In this document: one piece after another, positions 52,727 through 61,583 of the stretch
Layout: every line of letters starts with the position of its first letter
Numbering within the stretch: the first letter of the stretch is position 1
Source of the DNA: Saprospiraceae bacterium
GTDB lineage: Bacteria > Bacteroidota > Bacteroidia > Chitinophagales > Saprospiraceae
NCBI GenBank assembly: GCA_028285085.1
Contig: JANQQI010000086.1
Coordinates: 16,693 to 80,692, forward strand
Length of the DNA stretch: 64,000 nucleotides
Direction of reading: 5' to 3'
The notes under the pieces: model-generated
What the model saw: the letters and a program-made list of their open reading frames with translations, nothing else
Told to the model about the DNA's origin: nothing
Databases searched by the model: none
Translations under genes and position numbers: made by a program

Positions 52727-53932
52727 ATGGAAATACTGCAAAAACTTTTTGACATGACGGCTTTCGGGGAAATTGCGGAAGATCCCCGATCATTGCTGAT
52801 GTTGTTGATTGCCTTGATTCTCTTGTATCTCGGTATTCGCAAGCGCTACGAGCCGCTATTGCTGGTACCCATTGCGTTTGGTCTATTGCTGGCCAACTTT
52901 CCCGAAGGGAATATGAACGTGGTGCCTGCCACCGAAGAGAATAACATTGCCCATCTAACCCTTCTAGAGATTGCTAAAGATTACGGCATCATGAATATGC
53001 TGTATTATGCCCTAATTAAGACGGGCCTACTGCCACCGTTGATTTTCATGGGTGTAGGTGCAATGACTGATTTTGGTCCGATGCTCCGCAATTTACGTCT
53101 GGCCTTCTTTGGGGCCGCTGCACAAATTGGGATCTTCATCGTGTTGGTATCCGCAGTATTGCTGGGATTCAGTGCCAAGGAGGCAGGAGCCCTGGGGATT
53201 ATTGGAGGCGCCGACGGTCCAACTGCCATTTACACTTCTATTATTCTTGCTCCCGATTTATTGGGGCCGATCGCCATTGCGGCTTATTCTTACATGGCTT
53301 TAGTTCCGGTGATTATTCCTTTTGTGGTACGGTTCACCGTGTCTAAAAAGGAATTGCAAATCAATATGAAAGAACAAGAAAAGCTCTTCCCCAGTAAGAC
53401 CAAGATTAATGATTTACGGACGGTAAAAATCATCTTCCCGATTATGCTAGGCTCCATCGTGGCCTTACTAGTCCCAAGCTCTGTTCCACTCGTAGGTATG
53501 CTACTGTTTGGTAATTTGGTCAAAGAAATTGGCACCGATACGAATCGATTATTCCGTGCCGCCTCGGAAACCATTATGAATACCGCTACTATTTTCCTTG
53601 GTTTGTGTGTCGGTGCGACCATGACGCCAGCTACGTTTTTGAATTCCGAAACCTTACTCATCGTTATCGGTGGATTCCTGGCTTTCGCTATCTCGATCAC
53701 CGGCGGTATTGTAGCCGTGAAAATCTACAATCTGTTTTCAAAAAAGAAAATCAATCCCCTCATTGGCGCCACCGGACTCAGCGCGGTTCCTATGGCCTCC
53801 CGTGTGGCGAATGAAATTGCCTTGCAACATGATCCAAAAAATCATATCCTACAATACGCCATGTCCAGTAATATTTCCGGGGTAATTGGTTCAGCGGTTG
53901 CAGCCGGGGTGTTGATCTCGTTTTTGAGCTAG
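52727..53932 (+). CDS. oadB: Sodium-pumping decarboxylase beta subunit
   Basis: A 401-residue integral membrane protein of the OadB/GcdB/MmdB family, which couples decarboxylation of the carboxybiotin on the alpha subunit to outward sodium transport. About 11 helices are predicted. The conserved re-entrant motif GIIGGADGPTAIYTS includes the sodium-site Asp, and the C-terminal GATGLSAVPMASRVANE motif is typical. N-terminal FGEIAEDPRSLLMLLIALIL matches the family's start. It lies 19 nt after the propeller gene and completes the gamma-alpha-(propeller)-beta unit. A sodium gradient made here could drive the symporter at 43.9 kb. Confidence 0.93.
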   Translation: MEILQKLFDMTAFGEIAEDPRSLLMLLIALILLYLGIRKRYEPLLLVPIAFGLLLANFPEGNMNVVPATEENNIAHLTLLEIAKDYGIMNMLYYALIKTGLLPPLIFMGVGAMTDFGPMLRNLRLAFFGAAAQIGIFIVLVSAVLLGFSAKEAGALGIIGGADGPTAIYTSIILAPDLLGPIAIAAYSYMALVPVIIPFVVRFTVSKKELQINMKEQEKLFPSKTKINDLRTVKIIFPIMLGSIVALLVPSSVPLVGMLLFGNLVKEIGTDTNRLFRAASETIMNTATIFLGLCVGATMTPATFLNSETLLIVIGGFLAFAISITGGIVAVKIYNLFSKKKINPLIGATGLSAVPMASRVANEIALQHDPKNHILQYAMSSNISGVIGSAVAAGVLISFLS

Positions 53933-54028
53933 ACTCAAGATTTGAGTACGTCTTTAGGTAAGGTGGTGCTTAAGGTATTTATTATTTGAAAGGTCTATTA
54001 TCTAAAATCTGTCAGTATCCGATATGTC

Positions 54029-55177
54029 CTAAAACTTAATATTCAAATCCAAACGAATCCGATCACCATTCTCCCGAACGGCTCCGTAAGGTACCAGCTG
54101 TTGTACGAAGTAAGTCCTTAAAATAAGATTGAATTGTTGATCAAAGGCGTACCCAATATTTATTTCAACGCCCTGGAAGTTGGATAAGCGCGATCCCGTC
54201 GCCTGAAAATTTGAGTAATCCCATCTCGCCCAATCGTTTTGCGCAAAGTAATCGACAATAGAAAAACGCTCCAGGTAGGCGTAGTACAAATGAACGTGCC
54301 AGTCATTTTTTTGACGTAATTTTCCCCATTTCAAACTGACCACATAGCCTTGATTCTGATCCTTAAGTTGAGTAGAAACAGAATCCATCGCCATGTAACT
54401 TTCCATATTATGATAATAGTCAAATCCTAATTCTAACGGCCACTGATCAATTAATTTCACATTGCCTCCTAAATGTAAAATGCGATACGGCATACTGTAG
54501 GTCCCCTGTCCATCTGGTATATTAGATAGGGCATTAAAAGAATAGAAGCCAGGAAATAACTGTAAGCGTTTTTGCCAATGAGTGGACACCAATTGAATAC
54601 CTTGCATGTAGCTATCCTGATCAAAAGTGGTATTCCGCGAAGCAATAATAAAATGAGCGGCATTCAGACGAAGCTGATCGACATAAGGAACCTGATCGAC
54701 TGGGATTTGCCATCGTAAAGCGACGCCTTCCGGGAAGACATTATCATTCCAAAATAGTTCGTTCAGTTTTTTAAACGGAAAAGTATTCTTTCCAATCCAC
54801 CCTGAAATCCGATCTTTTTTATATTGGAAAAATAGCTTCTCGAAGCCCAGAGAGACCAAACGGAACTCTCCAGTACTCCCGCCTAAAGTGACGTGAGGGC
54901 CCTGCTGATCATTTAAATTCCCGGTCCGCACCCGACCTCCAAAAGAAGCCCAGTGATTCAGCTGATAATTGAGTCCAAAGCGAAATCGGTAACGTAACCG
55001 GCTGCGATTTGTGCGATAAGAACCGTCCGGTCGACGAGAGTTCCAATCATGCTCAATACGAAACCGAAAATCGCCCGTAAATGATAGCGGTGATACGATT
55101 GAATCTCGCTGCTGGCCAGCTAGCGATAAATGGAAAGTAATCAGTAGAAAAAGCGTTATGAACAGATACCGGGGCAT
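54029..55177 (-). CDS. Outer-membrane beta-barrel porin-like protein
   Basis: A 382-residue protein with a signal peptide MPRYLFITLFLLITFHLSLAGQ and alternating polar/hydrophobic strands rich in Tyr, Trp, Phe and Arg throughout (for example FTGDFRFRIEHDWN, RYRFRFGLNYQLNHWASFGG, GYVVSLKWGKLRQKNDWHVH). It ends in IRLDLNIKF with a C-terminal Phe, a sign of Bam-inserted barrels. About 16-18 strands would fit. It resembles alginate-export or 'putative porin' families of Bacteroidota, and the solute is unknown. Transcribed minus strand, 52 nt downstream of the NlpC/P60 gene, possibly as a pair. Confidence 0.78.
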   Translation of the reverse strand: MPRYLFITLFLLITFHLSLAGQQRDSIVSPLSFTGDFRFRIEHDWNSRRPDGSYRTNRSRLRYRFRFGLNYQLNHWASFGGRVRTGNLNDQQGPHVTLGGSTGEFRLVSLGFEKLFFQYKKDRISGWIGKNTFPFKKLNELFWNDNVFPEGVALRWQIPVDQVPYVDQLRLNAAHFIIASRNTTFDQDSYMQGIQLVSTHWQKRLQLFPGFYSFNALSNIPDGQGTYSMPYRILHLGGNVKLIDQWPLELGFDYYHNMESYMAMDSVSTQLKDQNQGYVVSLKWGKLRQKNDWHVHLYYAYLERFSIVDYFAQNDWARWDYSNFQATGSRLSNFQGVEINIGYAFDQQFNLILRTYFVQQLVPYGAVRENGDRIRLDLNIKF

Positions 55178-55229
55178 ATTTACCTGGTTTGCATTTAGGT
55201 TGCAAACATCTGTCCAAGGCTAAGAATTT

Positions 55230-56084
55230 TTAAAACATTTTTACCTGATTTTCGTCATAGTCCTTCACTTCTAACGCATTAAAATCAGTAGTATCCATTT
55301 GAATGGAATCGGGTAAGACGCGCTTGATGACACGTAATTTGTGGGTGTATCGATTGGTATCGCGGTTGAAAATCCCGTAGTGATCTAACTTATCAATACG
55401 TACCTGACCGGAAGCATGAATAATTTGGCCATCGGGAATGAGCAGGCCAACGTGTGTGATTTTGCCTTTTCGATTCTCAAAAAATGCCAAATCACCCGGA
55501 CGAGCTTGCTCTACAAAGTCGATCAGCTCTCCTTCCTCAACTTGCTGGCTAGCATCGCGAGGTAAGGCGACATTGAGTAATTTGAAGACCACTTGCGTAA
55601 AACCGGAGCAATCGATACCTAAAGGAGAACGACCGCCCCACAGATAAGGCGCATAAAGATAACGACGTGCAATTTTCAGGAGCAGTTCTACACTTGGCGT
55701 GACTTTGGCAGGATGAATGGCTTGCCCACTAAAGGTAAAATTGCTCCCGTTAAGTGAGAAATTGAGGCCATCGAAATTTGGTAAGTTAGCACCTAGGGTT
55801 ATCGGCAAATAATAACCATCACCAACTGCCGGCTGAATTAATTCCAACGAACAGGCATGTTCGTGTTGATATAATTTAAACTCAGAAGGCGTAATCGGCT
55901 TAAGTTGTTTGCCATCTACCCAGCCAATGTAGTTGTCCCAGGCACAACGAATTTTTGACCAGCTGCCCTTTTTTTCCAATATCTCGACCGTTTCACCGAA
56001 TAGTAATTGGGAAACCATTTCGCTCTTATCGGAAGCGGAAGAACGAATCGGAACAATGCTTAATGGACAAATTGAAAAATTCAT
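55230..56084 (-). CDS. NlpC/P60 (C40) peptidase with N-terminal SH3 domains
   Basis: A 284-residue cysteine peptidase. N-terminal bacterial SH3-like modules (about residues 10-130, with KSEMVSQLLFGETVEILEKK and WSKIRCAWDNYIGWVDGKQL) precede the papain-like C40 domain. The nucleophile is the Cys in SPLGIDCSGFTQ, the catalytic His lies in GKITHVGLLIPDG and a third polar residue is near IIHASGQVRID. The domain order matches YkfC-type gamma-D-glutamyl-L-diamino-acid peptidases that trim murein peptides. No signal peptide is evident, so it may work in the cytoplasm on recycled murein peptides. Divergent from porP/sprF-like gene. Confidence 0.87.
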   Translation of the reverse strand: MNFSICPLSIVPIRSSASDKSEMVSQLLFGETVEILEKKGSWSKIRCAWDNYIGWVDGKQLKPITPSEFKLYQHEHACSLELIQPAVGDGYYLPITLGANLPNFDGLNFSLNGSNFTFSGQAIHPAKVTPSVELLLKIARRYLYAPYLWGGRSPLGIDCSGFTQVVFKLLNVALPRDASQQVEEGELIDFVEQARPGDLAFFENRKGKITHVGLLIPDGQIIHASGQVRIDKLDHYGIFNRDTNRYTHKLRVIKRVLPDSIQMDTTDFNALEVKDYDENQVKMF

Positions 56085-56165
56085 GCCTCGTGTGTAGTTG
56101 TGGTAAAAATACTAAATATCCGCAAATCGCCGTTGTTGAAATGCACATAATCGGAATCGAAGCAT

Positions 56166-56173
56166 TAACTTTG
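56166..56173 (+). promoter_or_regulatory. Candidate -7 element of the PorP/SprF-like gene
   Basis: TAACTTTG is a perfect TAnnTTTG core 40 nt before the ATG at 56214. A well-spaced TTG is not present. Confidence 0.45.
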
Positions 56174-56213
56174 AGCTTTCTAATTCTGGTCGTAGCACTC
56201 AATCCAAGAATTT

Positions 56214-57254
56214 ATGAGAAAATTTTGTACCGCTTTTTTCGTCGCTTTGTTCGGACTAGTCAGTTTACAGGCTCAGGACAAGCATTTTACTCAGTTCTAC
56301 GCCTCACCTCTAACGCTCAATCCAGCCTTGACTGGTGCTTTTGATGGGCGCTATCGCATCGGTGGTATTTATCGGGATCAATGGCGTAATGTCCTCGATG
56401 AACCTTATACGACTTTTGCGACCTCCGTTGATGTCCGATTCCCCATCCAATTGGACCGCCGCTACAAGGATGCCGTTGCTATTGGTTTGTTGTTCTACAA
56501 TGATGACGTTAAAGGCTTTGATTTTAGTACAAATCAGATTGCACTTTCGGCGGCTTTTCACAAAGGGCTGGATGTTAGAAAAAAGCAATTCCTGACTCTA
56601 GGGGTACAAATGGGCATCGCTCAGCGAAATATCAACTACGAAGATTTAGTCTTCGATGATCAATTCAATGATCTCGACGCCTTTAATCTGGCGACGCAAG
56701 AGGATTTCCCGGAAAATAATTTCTCATTCACCGATCTATCGGTTGGCCTCAATTATACCTTTACGCCAAAACGTCAAACCTCTTATTTCATCGGCGTGGC
56801 GATGCACCACGTTCTGCAGCCTCAATTGAGCTTCTACCCTACAGAGGAAGGCGGTGATAGCAAACTCTTCGCAAAATATTCAGCGCAATTAAGTGCCAGC
56901 CTGCCTATTGCAGATTTGGTATCCATCAGCCCACGACTTTTGCTGGCTTTGCAAGGGCCACACTTCCAAGCCAATGCCGGTACCAATTTCCGCTTTAAGT
57001 TTAGTGATTACGGCGATTTCGCACTGCATTTAGGTGGTTGGGTACGGCCCGTGCGCAACAATGATGATTCTTTTGATCTCGACGCAGTGGTCTTTATGGC
57101 TGGCTTCGAGCTCCAAAATGTATTGCTCGGTCTATCCTACGACTTCAATCTTAATGATTTAACGACGACTCGAAATGGTCAGGGCGCATTCGAAATCTCG
57201 CTAGCCTACCTGGGGCAGTTTGAAAATGACACGGTCCTTTGTCCTAAGTTTTAA
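56214..57254 (+). CDS. PorP/SprF-family type IX secretion-associated outer-membrane protein
   Basis: A 346-residue beta-barrel of the PorP/SprF family. The signal peptide MRKFCTAFFVALFGLVSLQAQ is followed by the family's opening HFTQFYASPLTLNPALTGAFDGRYRIGGIYRDQW, then VAIGLLFYNDDVKGFDFSTN, and it ends in strand-rich sequence. In Flavobacterium SprF is needed for surface delivery of the giant adhesin SprB, and PorP is linked to type IX secretion. Many Bacteroidota carry several copies paired with CHU_C-domain giants. Here it is 12.5 kb from the two giants, so pairing is possible but not shown. Convergent with the VTC-like gene (stops overlap by 4 nt). Confidence 0.9.
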   Translation: MRKFCTAFFVALFGLVSLQAQDKHFTQFYASPLTLNPALTGAFDGRYRIGGIYRDQWRNVLDEPYTTFATSVDVRFPIQLDRRYKDAVAIGLLFYNDDVKGFDFSTNQIALSAAFHKGLDVRKKQFLTLGVQMGIAQRNINYEDLVFDDQFNDLDAFNLATQEDFPENNFSFTDLSVGLNYTFTPKRQTSYFIGVAMHHVLQPQLSFYPTEEGGDSKLFAKYSAQLSASLPIADLVSISPRLLLALQGPHFQANAGTNFRFKFSDYGDFALHLGGWVRPVRNNDDSFDLDAVVFMAGFELQNVLLGLSYDFNLNDLTTTRNGQGAFEISLAYLGQFENDTVLCPKF

Positions 57255-57880
57255 AAGGACAAGCCCGTTACGTATTTAGAACTTCTGGAATAGCGAAAAG
57301 GAATGTAGGGTAAAATCCGGCTTACTGCCTGATCATCCCATTCTTCATCGTACTTGAGTTCGACAACCACGGCTTCGTCTCGATGCTGAAACTGTGAGAA
57401 ATGCTTGGTAAGTAATAGTGGAAAATACCGCAATTGCCAATCGATCGTCAAACGAAACTTCCCACAACTCGTCCCAAGATAAGATCGCCGATAGGCATTG
57501 AGCAAAGTGGGCTGTAGAATATTTTTAGACCTTGTGTAACCACTAACCACTTGGGTAATTCCATTGAGATCGTCCAATGAGAACGCGTCAACCGGATGTG
57601 TTTCCTTCCTTCCAAGTAAATTGGCTTTGATCTTAACCTCCAAGCGTGGATCACGAATATCTCGAACCTCATCACCGTACCATCGTACTCGAAACTTTCG
57701 CCGGTCAGCGACGCCGTCTACATTTTCCCGAAAAGCAGCCATGGTGAAAGTATCGAAGTAAACATTGTTGATTTGTCGATCCGGGTAGATCGTTCGGAAA
57801 CCTGCAGGATGGTTCCTCACCACTTGCTCAACCACTCTGGGATGAATGGCGGCTACTCGAAACTTCCGTTCAAATCGCAC
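57251..57880 (-). CDS. VTC/polyphosphate-polymerase-domain protein
   Basis: A 209-residue protein of the VTC (polyphosphate polymerase) fold. The tunnel-lining basic residues of the family appear in RFERKFRV at the very start, then NVYFDTFTMAAFRENVDG, RRKFRVRWYG, RLEVKIKANLLGRKE and the acidic VVVELKYDEEWDD near the end. Yeast Vtc4 makes polyphosphate, but bacterial relatives are often of unknown substrate. The start must be GTG at 57880 to retain the RFERKF strand. It lies exactly 3 nt after the TAA of the ribBA-like gene and in frame (TAA-GCG-GTG). Likely translated by re-initiation after that gene. Confidence 0.8.
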   Translation of the reverse strand: MRFERKFRVAAIHPRVVEQVVRNHPAGFRTIYPDRQINNVYFDTFTMAAFRENVDGVADRRKFRVRWYGDEVRDIRDPRLEVKIKANLLGRKETHPVDAFSLDDLNGITQVVSGYTRSKNILQPTLLNAYRRSYLGTSCGKFRLTIDWQLRYFPLLLTKHFSQFQHRDEAVVVELKYDEEWDDQAVSRILPYIPFRYSRSSKYVTGLSF

Positions 57881-57883
57881 CGC

Positions 57884-59035
57884 TTAGCTCTCCAGGTTTA
57901 CGTTTTCAATAATTTCTAAGCCGTAGCCCATCAAACCGATACGACGCTTGGGACTATTGGTAATCAGACGAATTTTACGGACGCCAAGATCTCGTAAAAT
58001 CTGAGCTCCTACTCCAAAATCGCGCTGCTCAATACTTTGCGTCCCTTCACCGAGTGCTGGTTGATTGGGATTCTTCAATTGTTGTAGTTTGCTGAGAATG
58101 GAGCTATTTTTCTCCCCGTGACGCATGTAAATCAAAACGCCACGCTCTTCTTTGGCGATAATTTCCATGGCACGTTGGAGTTGGGTGCCAAAGTTCTCAA
58201 ATATCGATCCCAGGATATCTCCGGCTTCAGTACCCGAATGAACACGAACCAGCGTAGGTTCTTCTGGCTCCCACTTGCCTTTAATAATGGCCAGGTGAGT
58301 ATCTCCGGTCGTCAATTGGGTATAAGCCGCAATATCTAAAGGCCCGTAAGGCGAGTCGACTGTAACGGTAAGTTCACGCTTTACGATACGCTCCGTACGC
58401 ATACGGTAAGCCACTAAGTCTTTGATGGAGATGATTTTGAGATCATGTTTTTTCGCAATTTGAATCAACTGCGGCAAGCGCGCCATGCTTCCATCTTCAT
58501 TCAAAATCTCGACGAGTACGCCCGCCGGATACAAGCCTGCCAAGCGTGCTAAATCGATAGCAGCTTCCGTATGGCCGGTTCGTCGGAGTACGCCTCCTGT
58601 CTTTGCTCGCAATGGAAAAATATGGCCAGGCCGGGCAAAATCCTCGGGTCGGGTGTTTGCATCAACCAAGGCACGGATGCCTTTGGATCGGTCGTGCGCC
58701 GAAATTCCGGTCGTACAACCTTGTCCAATCAAATCGATCGACACCGTGAAGGCGGTTTCGTGTAGAGCGGTATTGTCTTTCACCATCATACTCAACTCCA
58801 ATTCATCGGCACGCTTCTCATCAACTGGCGTACAAATCAAGCCTCGGCCATGAGTAGCCATGAAATTGATAATTTCCGGGGTGATGGTTTCAGCCGCACA
58901 AATGAAGTCCCCCTCGTTTTCACGATCTTCGTCATCAACTACAATAATGACTTTGCCTGCTTTAATTTCGGCAATGGCCTCTTCAATAGTATCCAATACC
59001 AAATTCTCAGTGACGTTTAGGTGGTTGCCAGACAT
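57884..59035 (-). CDS. ribB: 3,4-dihydroxy-2-butanone 4-phosphate synthase fused to a degenerate GTP cyclohydrolase II-like domain
   Basis: A 383-residue RibBA-shaped protein for riboflavin synthesis. The RibB half (~1-210) is intact: DDEDRENEGDF, GRGLICTPV, TAFTVSIDL with CTTGISAHDR, RPGHIFPLRA and GHTEAAIDLARLAG. The C-terminal half has the GTP cyclohydrolase II outline, but the zinc motif is lost. Around His266 the order is HSGTEAGDILGSIFENFG where active enzymes have C-x10-C-x-C; the three ligand positions are Thr269, Glu280 and Phe282. The following Y-x-R region is also changed (IYMRHGEKNSS). It therefore probably lacks GTP cyclohydrolase II activity, as in RibBX-like proteins. Its first 29 nt overlap the upstream glycosyltransferase gene. 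Confidence 0.88.
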   Translation of the reverse strand: MSGNHLNVTENLVLDTIEEAIAEIKAGKVIIVVDDEDRENEGDFICAAETITPEIINFMATHGRGLICTPVDEKRADELELSMMVKDNTALHETAFTVSIDLIGQGCTTGISAHDRSKGIRALVDANTRPEDFARPGHIFPLRAKTGGVLRRTGHTEAAIDLARLAGLYPAGVLVEILNEDGSMARLPQLIQIAKKHDLKIISIKDLVAYRMRTERIVKRELTVTVDSPYGPLDIAAYTQLTTGDTHLAIIKGKWEPEEPTLVRVHSGTEAGDILGSIFENFGTQLQRAMEIIAKEERGVLIYMRHGEKNSSILSKLQQLKNPNQPALGEGTQSIEQRDFGVGAQILRDLGVRKIRLITNSPKRRIGLMGYGLEIIENVNLES

Positions 59036-60203
59036 TATTTTTAACTCCTTTTATATATTTAAAAAAACCTTCCAATAAGGCAATATTCATCATAATGAAA
59101 TAACGAATCGAACGAAGTATTAACACATTAATTCCCAATTGTTTCAATAAAATATCAAATGCGGGTACTAAAAGTAGTCCCCCCAATAACAATGGAAAAA
59201 TCCAGCCCCAAATCTGACCTTTCAGCAGCATCAATACCCCCGAACTCAATAGCATGAAGATAAGAAAAAATGGGCCAAGCCAGCGTAAAACCTTATGCGA
59301 AAAGAAGGCGAAGCTCAAGGCATCAAAACGCCAAAGCAAGTGCCGGAAGGTGCTCAAATTTTGAAAATTGCCGGCAGATATCCGCGATTTGCGACGATAT
59401 TCTTCGGAGATATCATGAGAAACCGCTTCGAAGCAAACGGCATCCAATTCATTGATTGCACGGCCTCCCTTCTCAAACGCGCGCATGGCGATAAAAAAAT
59501 CATCTACCAAAAACTTAGGAGGTACGGGCGAGAAGTGACTCGACCGCAAAACATAACAGCCCCCAAAAGGACCAATCATTTTACCAAAAACAATCCCTTC
59601 TAAATGTTTCAATCGCACTTCGTTACTAACGTATTGGCTCTCGATTTTCGAAATGCCTTCAGCTTGCATCCCGGTACTAATCATGTGGGCATCAACCAAC
59701 ATAATTTCCGGCTGGCGAAAATGCCTGACTAACATAAAGAGTGTATCGCGTCGCAAAATGACATTCGCATCGGTCAGTAAAAGTAGGTGATTATGTCCAA
59801 CTGGCTTACGTTGCGATAATTTGGACATCAGAGTGTTAACAACGCCAGGTTTTCCTTGCCGCTCGGTAAAGGGATAAAAATGAATATTGGAATGGATCTG
59901 GGAGAGTTGCGTCAGAATAGCATTTGAATCATCAGAAGAACAATCCGAACCAATATATATGTCTAAGCGGTCAGTTGGATAATCCAATTCCAGAAGACTC
60001 CGCATTTTCTCGGCAATAACTTGCTCCTCATTATACACCGCCATCACCACGCTTACTTGTGGCAAATCTTCTTCGGTTTGGTAAAAGGTTGAATTATTGG
60101 AACGTCCAATTGCCAAAATACGCAATAAGAGCGGGTAAAATACATAAGAATGCAGTACCCCCAATGCACTGATAAAGAAAACAATCTGACAAAACAGTAC
60201 CAT
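59007..60203 (-). CDS. Membrane-associated family 2 glycosyltransferase
   Basis: A 398-residue inner-membrane GT2 enzyme from the ATG at 60203 (the TTG just upstream is not needed). An N-terminal helix (~4-25) precedes the GT-A domain: VSVVMAVYNEEQVI, DIYIGSDCSSDDS, LLLTDANVILRRDT (DxN/D-like metal site) and VDDFFIAMRAFEKG, with QxxRW-like YRRKSRISAGNFQ. Three to four C-terminal helices follow (~290-390). This matches processive or polysaccharide-type transferases that use a nucleotide sugar at the membrane. Product unknown. It ends inside the ribBA-like gene and follows a GT4 gene, suggesting a glycan unit run together with riboflavin genes. Confidence 0.88.
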   Translation of the reverse strand: MVLFCQIVFFISALGVLHSYVFYPLLLRILAIGRSNNSTFYQTEEDLPQVSVVMAVYNEEQVIAEKMRSLLELDYPTDRLDIYIGSDCSSDDSNAILTQLSQIHSNIHFYPFTERQGKPGVVNTLMSKLSQRKPVGHNHLLLLTDANVILRRDTLFMLVRHFRQPEIMLVDAHMISTGMQAEGISKIESQYVSNEVRLKHLEGIVFGKMIGPFGGCYVLRSSHFSPVPPKFLVDDFFIAMRAFEKGGRAINELDAVCFEAVSHDISEEYRRKSRISAGNFQNLSTFRHLLWRFDALSFAFFSHKVLRWLGPFFLIFMLLSSGVLMLLKGQIWGWIFPLLLGGLLLVPAFDILLKQLGINVLILRSIRYFIMMNIALLEGFFKYIKGVKNNVWQPPKRH

Positions 60204-60294
60204 CAAGACCTTCGAAACAGTTAACCGTTACTCATTTAAACATCTGATAATCAAACACTTATTCAAAAGAAATACCTCTATTTGAAAAGTCAGA

Positions 60295-60302
60295 CAAAAA
60301 TA
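60295..60302 (-). promoter_or_regulatory. Candidate -7 element upstream of the GT2 gene
   Basis: The minus strand reads TATTTTTG, matching TAnnTTTG, in the 159-nt gap between the two glycosyltransferase genes and 92 nt before the ATG at 60203. No good -33 element, so low certainty. Confidence 0.3.
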
Positions 60303-60362
60303 AGCCAATTATCGGAAAACAGCCCCGACTTTGGAAAGAAAAGATGAAGACTACCAAAAGGC

Positions 60363-61583
60363 TTAAGAGGACACCGTTTCCAGCATGTATTCTTTGTAAG
60401 TCTCAGCTAATCGACGCGCCAATGCAGTACGATCGTAGTTGTCTGAAACGTAATCATGCGCCCGATGCGCCATTTGCTTCAGCTGCGCAGGATGTTCGTA
60501 GCAAAATGCCAGAGTAGATAAGAATTCCTCTACAGTATCCGCGACCAAAACTTCGCGTTTATGACGCGCGCTAATGCCTTCCAATCCCACCGCGGTAGTT
60601 AAGACCACTTTTCCTAAGGCCATACCTTCAAGGATTTTAGCGCGCATACCGCTGCCCGATAATAAAGGTACCACCATGATGGAGTGTTGGTTAATAAACT
60701 CTGCTGCGTCGGGTACTTCTCCGTAAACTTTGACATTGGGGACGCGGAGATTGGTAATCCATTCTGGTGGCTTCCGTCCAGCTACGTGCAAAGTCAGTTT
60801 TGGAAAGCGCTTTACGGCCTTGTGCCAAACGTTTTGGATGAACCATCGCAGTCCTTCTTGATTGGGCATCCAATCGAGAGATCCGATGAAAGAAATCGAG
60901 AGTTCGCGATCAAAGGTGGAAAAATTCGGTTGATAATCCTCCTGGTTGATCCCAATCGGCGTCACCTGAGCTCCATTGCGGTAGCCCATGGCTTTAAATT
61001 TACGCAAATCACGATCTGTGATAGGTACCAATATATCGTAGTCGTTCAAGTGGTCGACTTCGTAGGTTTTTAATTGCTCGGTCAATCGTCCCAAATACCA
61101 CTTTTTCCAAGGCTTGCCCGTATTGCTAGCGATGCGTTCCCAAATTTCATGCTCGACGTTGTGTGCGCGCATTGAGATGACAGCATCTTTGCAATATTGT
61201 CGAATGACCGGAATGTAAGGCGCTAGATAAAGTGTTTCTAACTGTACGATATCAAAAGATTCACGCTGTAGGACGGTCTTCAACTTAGTCGTGAAAGCAT
61301 CAGAGACAAAGCGTGAGATATGATAAGATTCACCTTTAAACAAGTTGAGCAGAGCATCTTTAACATTCAATTCGTTGTCAACCTCCACAGTATGGATATC
61401 ACGATAGTGGTTGAAATCGCTTGGGAGTTGACGGGTATCGAAAAAGTGCTTTTTGGTATTCATACTCAGTAAAGTCACCTCGCAACCTAGTTCCTGGAGG
61501 GCTTTACTCAGATTGGTGATAGCGATGGATTCGCCATCTTTTAAAGGGAAAGGAAACTTCTTACAGAGTTGAAGAATTTTCAT
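60363..61583 (-). CDS. Family 4 glycosyltransferase
   Basis: A 406-residue GT-B enzyme. The N-terminal acceptor domain starts MKILQLCKKFPFPLKDGES and has SMRAHNVEHEIWERIA. The C-terminal donor domain has SFIGSLDWMPNQEGLRWF, LHVAGRKPP, VKVYGEVPDAAEFI and the nucleotide-sugar motif VPLLSGSGMRAKILEGMALG, with the E-x7-E-like arrangement of GT4 retaining enzymes. It most resembles transferases of exopolysaccharide or lipopolysaccharide synthesis. Cytoplasmic, probably membrane-associated. Upstream gene of the minus-strand run that includes the GT2 gene. Confidence 0.9.
   Translation of the reverse strand: MKILQLCKKFPFPLKDGESIAITNLSKALQELGCEVTLLSMNTKKHFFDTRQLPSDFNHYRDIHTVEVDNELNVKDALLNLFKGESYHISRFVSDAFTTKLKTVLQRESFDIVQLETLYLAPYIPVIRQYCKDAVISMRAHNVEHEIWERIASNTGKPWKKWYLGRLTEQLKTYEVDHLNDYDILVPITDRDLRKFKAMGYRNGAQVTPIGINQEDYQPNFSTFDRELSISFIGSLDWMPNQEGLRWFIQNVWHKAVKRFPKLTLHVAGRKPPEWITNLRVPNVKVYGEVPDAAEFINQHSIMVVPLLSGSGMRAKILEGMALGKVVLTTAVGLEGISARHKREVLVADTVEEFLSTLAFCYEHPAQLKQMAHRAHDYVSDNYDRTALARRLAETYKEYMLETVSS

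Noticed and set aside
57884..59035. Fully bifunctional RibBA
   Set aside because: The GTP cyclohydrolase II zinc ligands and neighbouring catalytic residues are absent.
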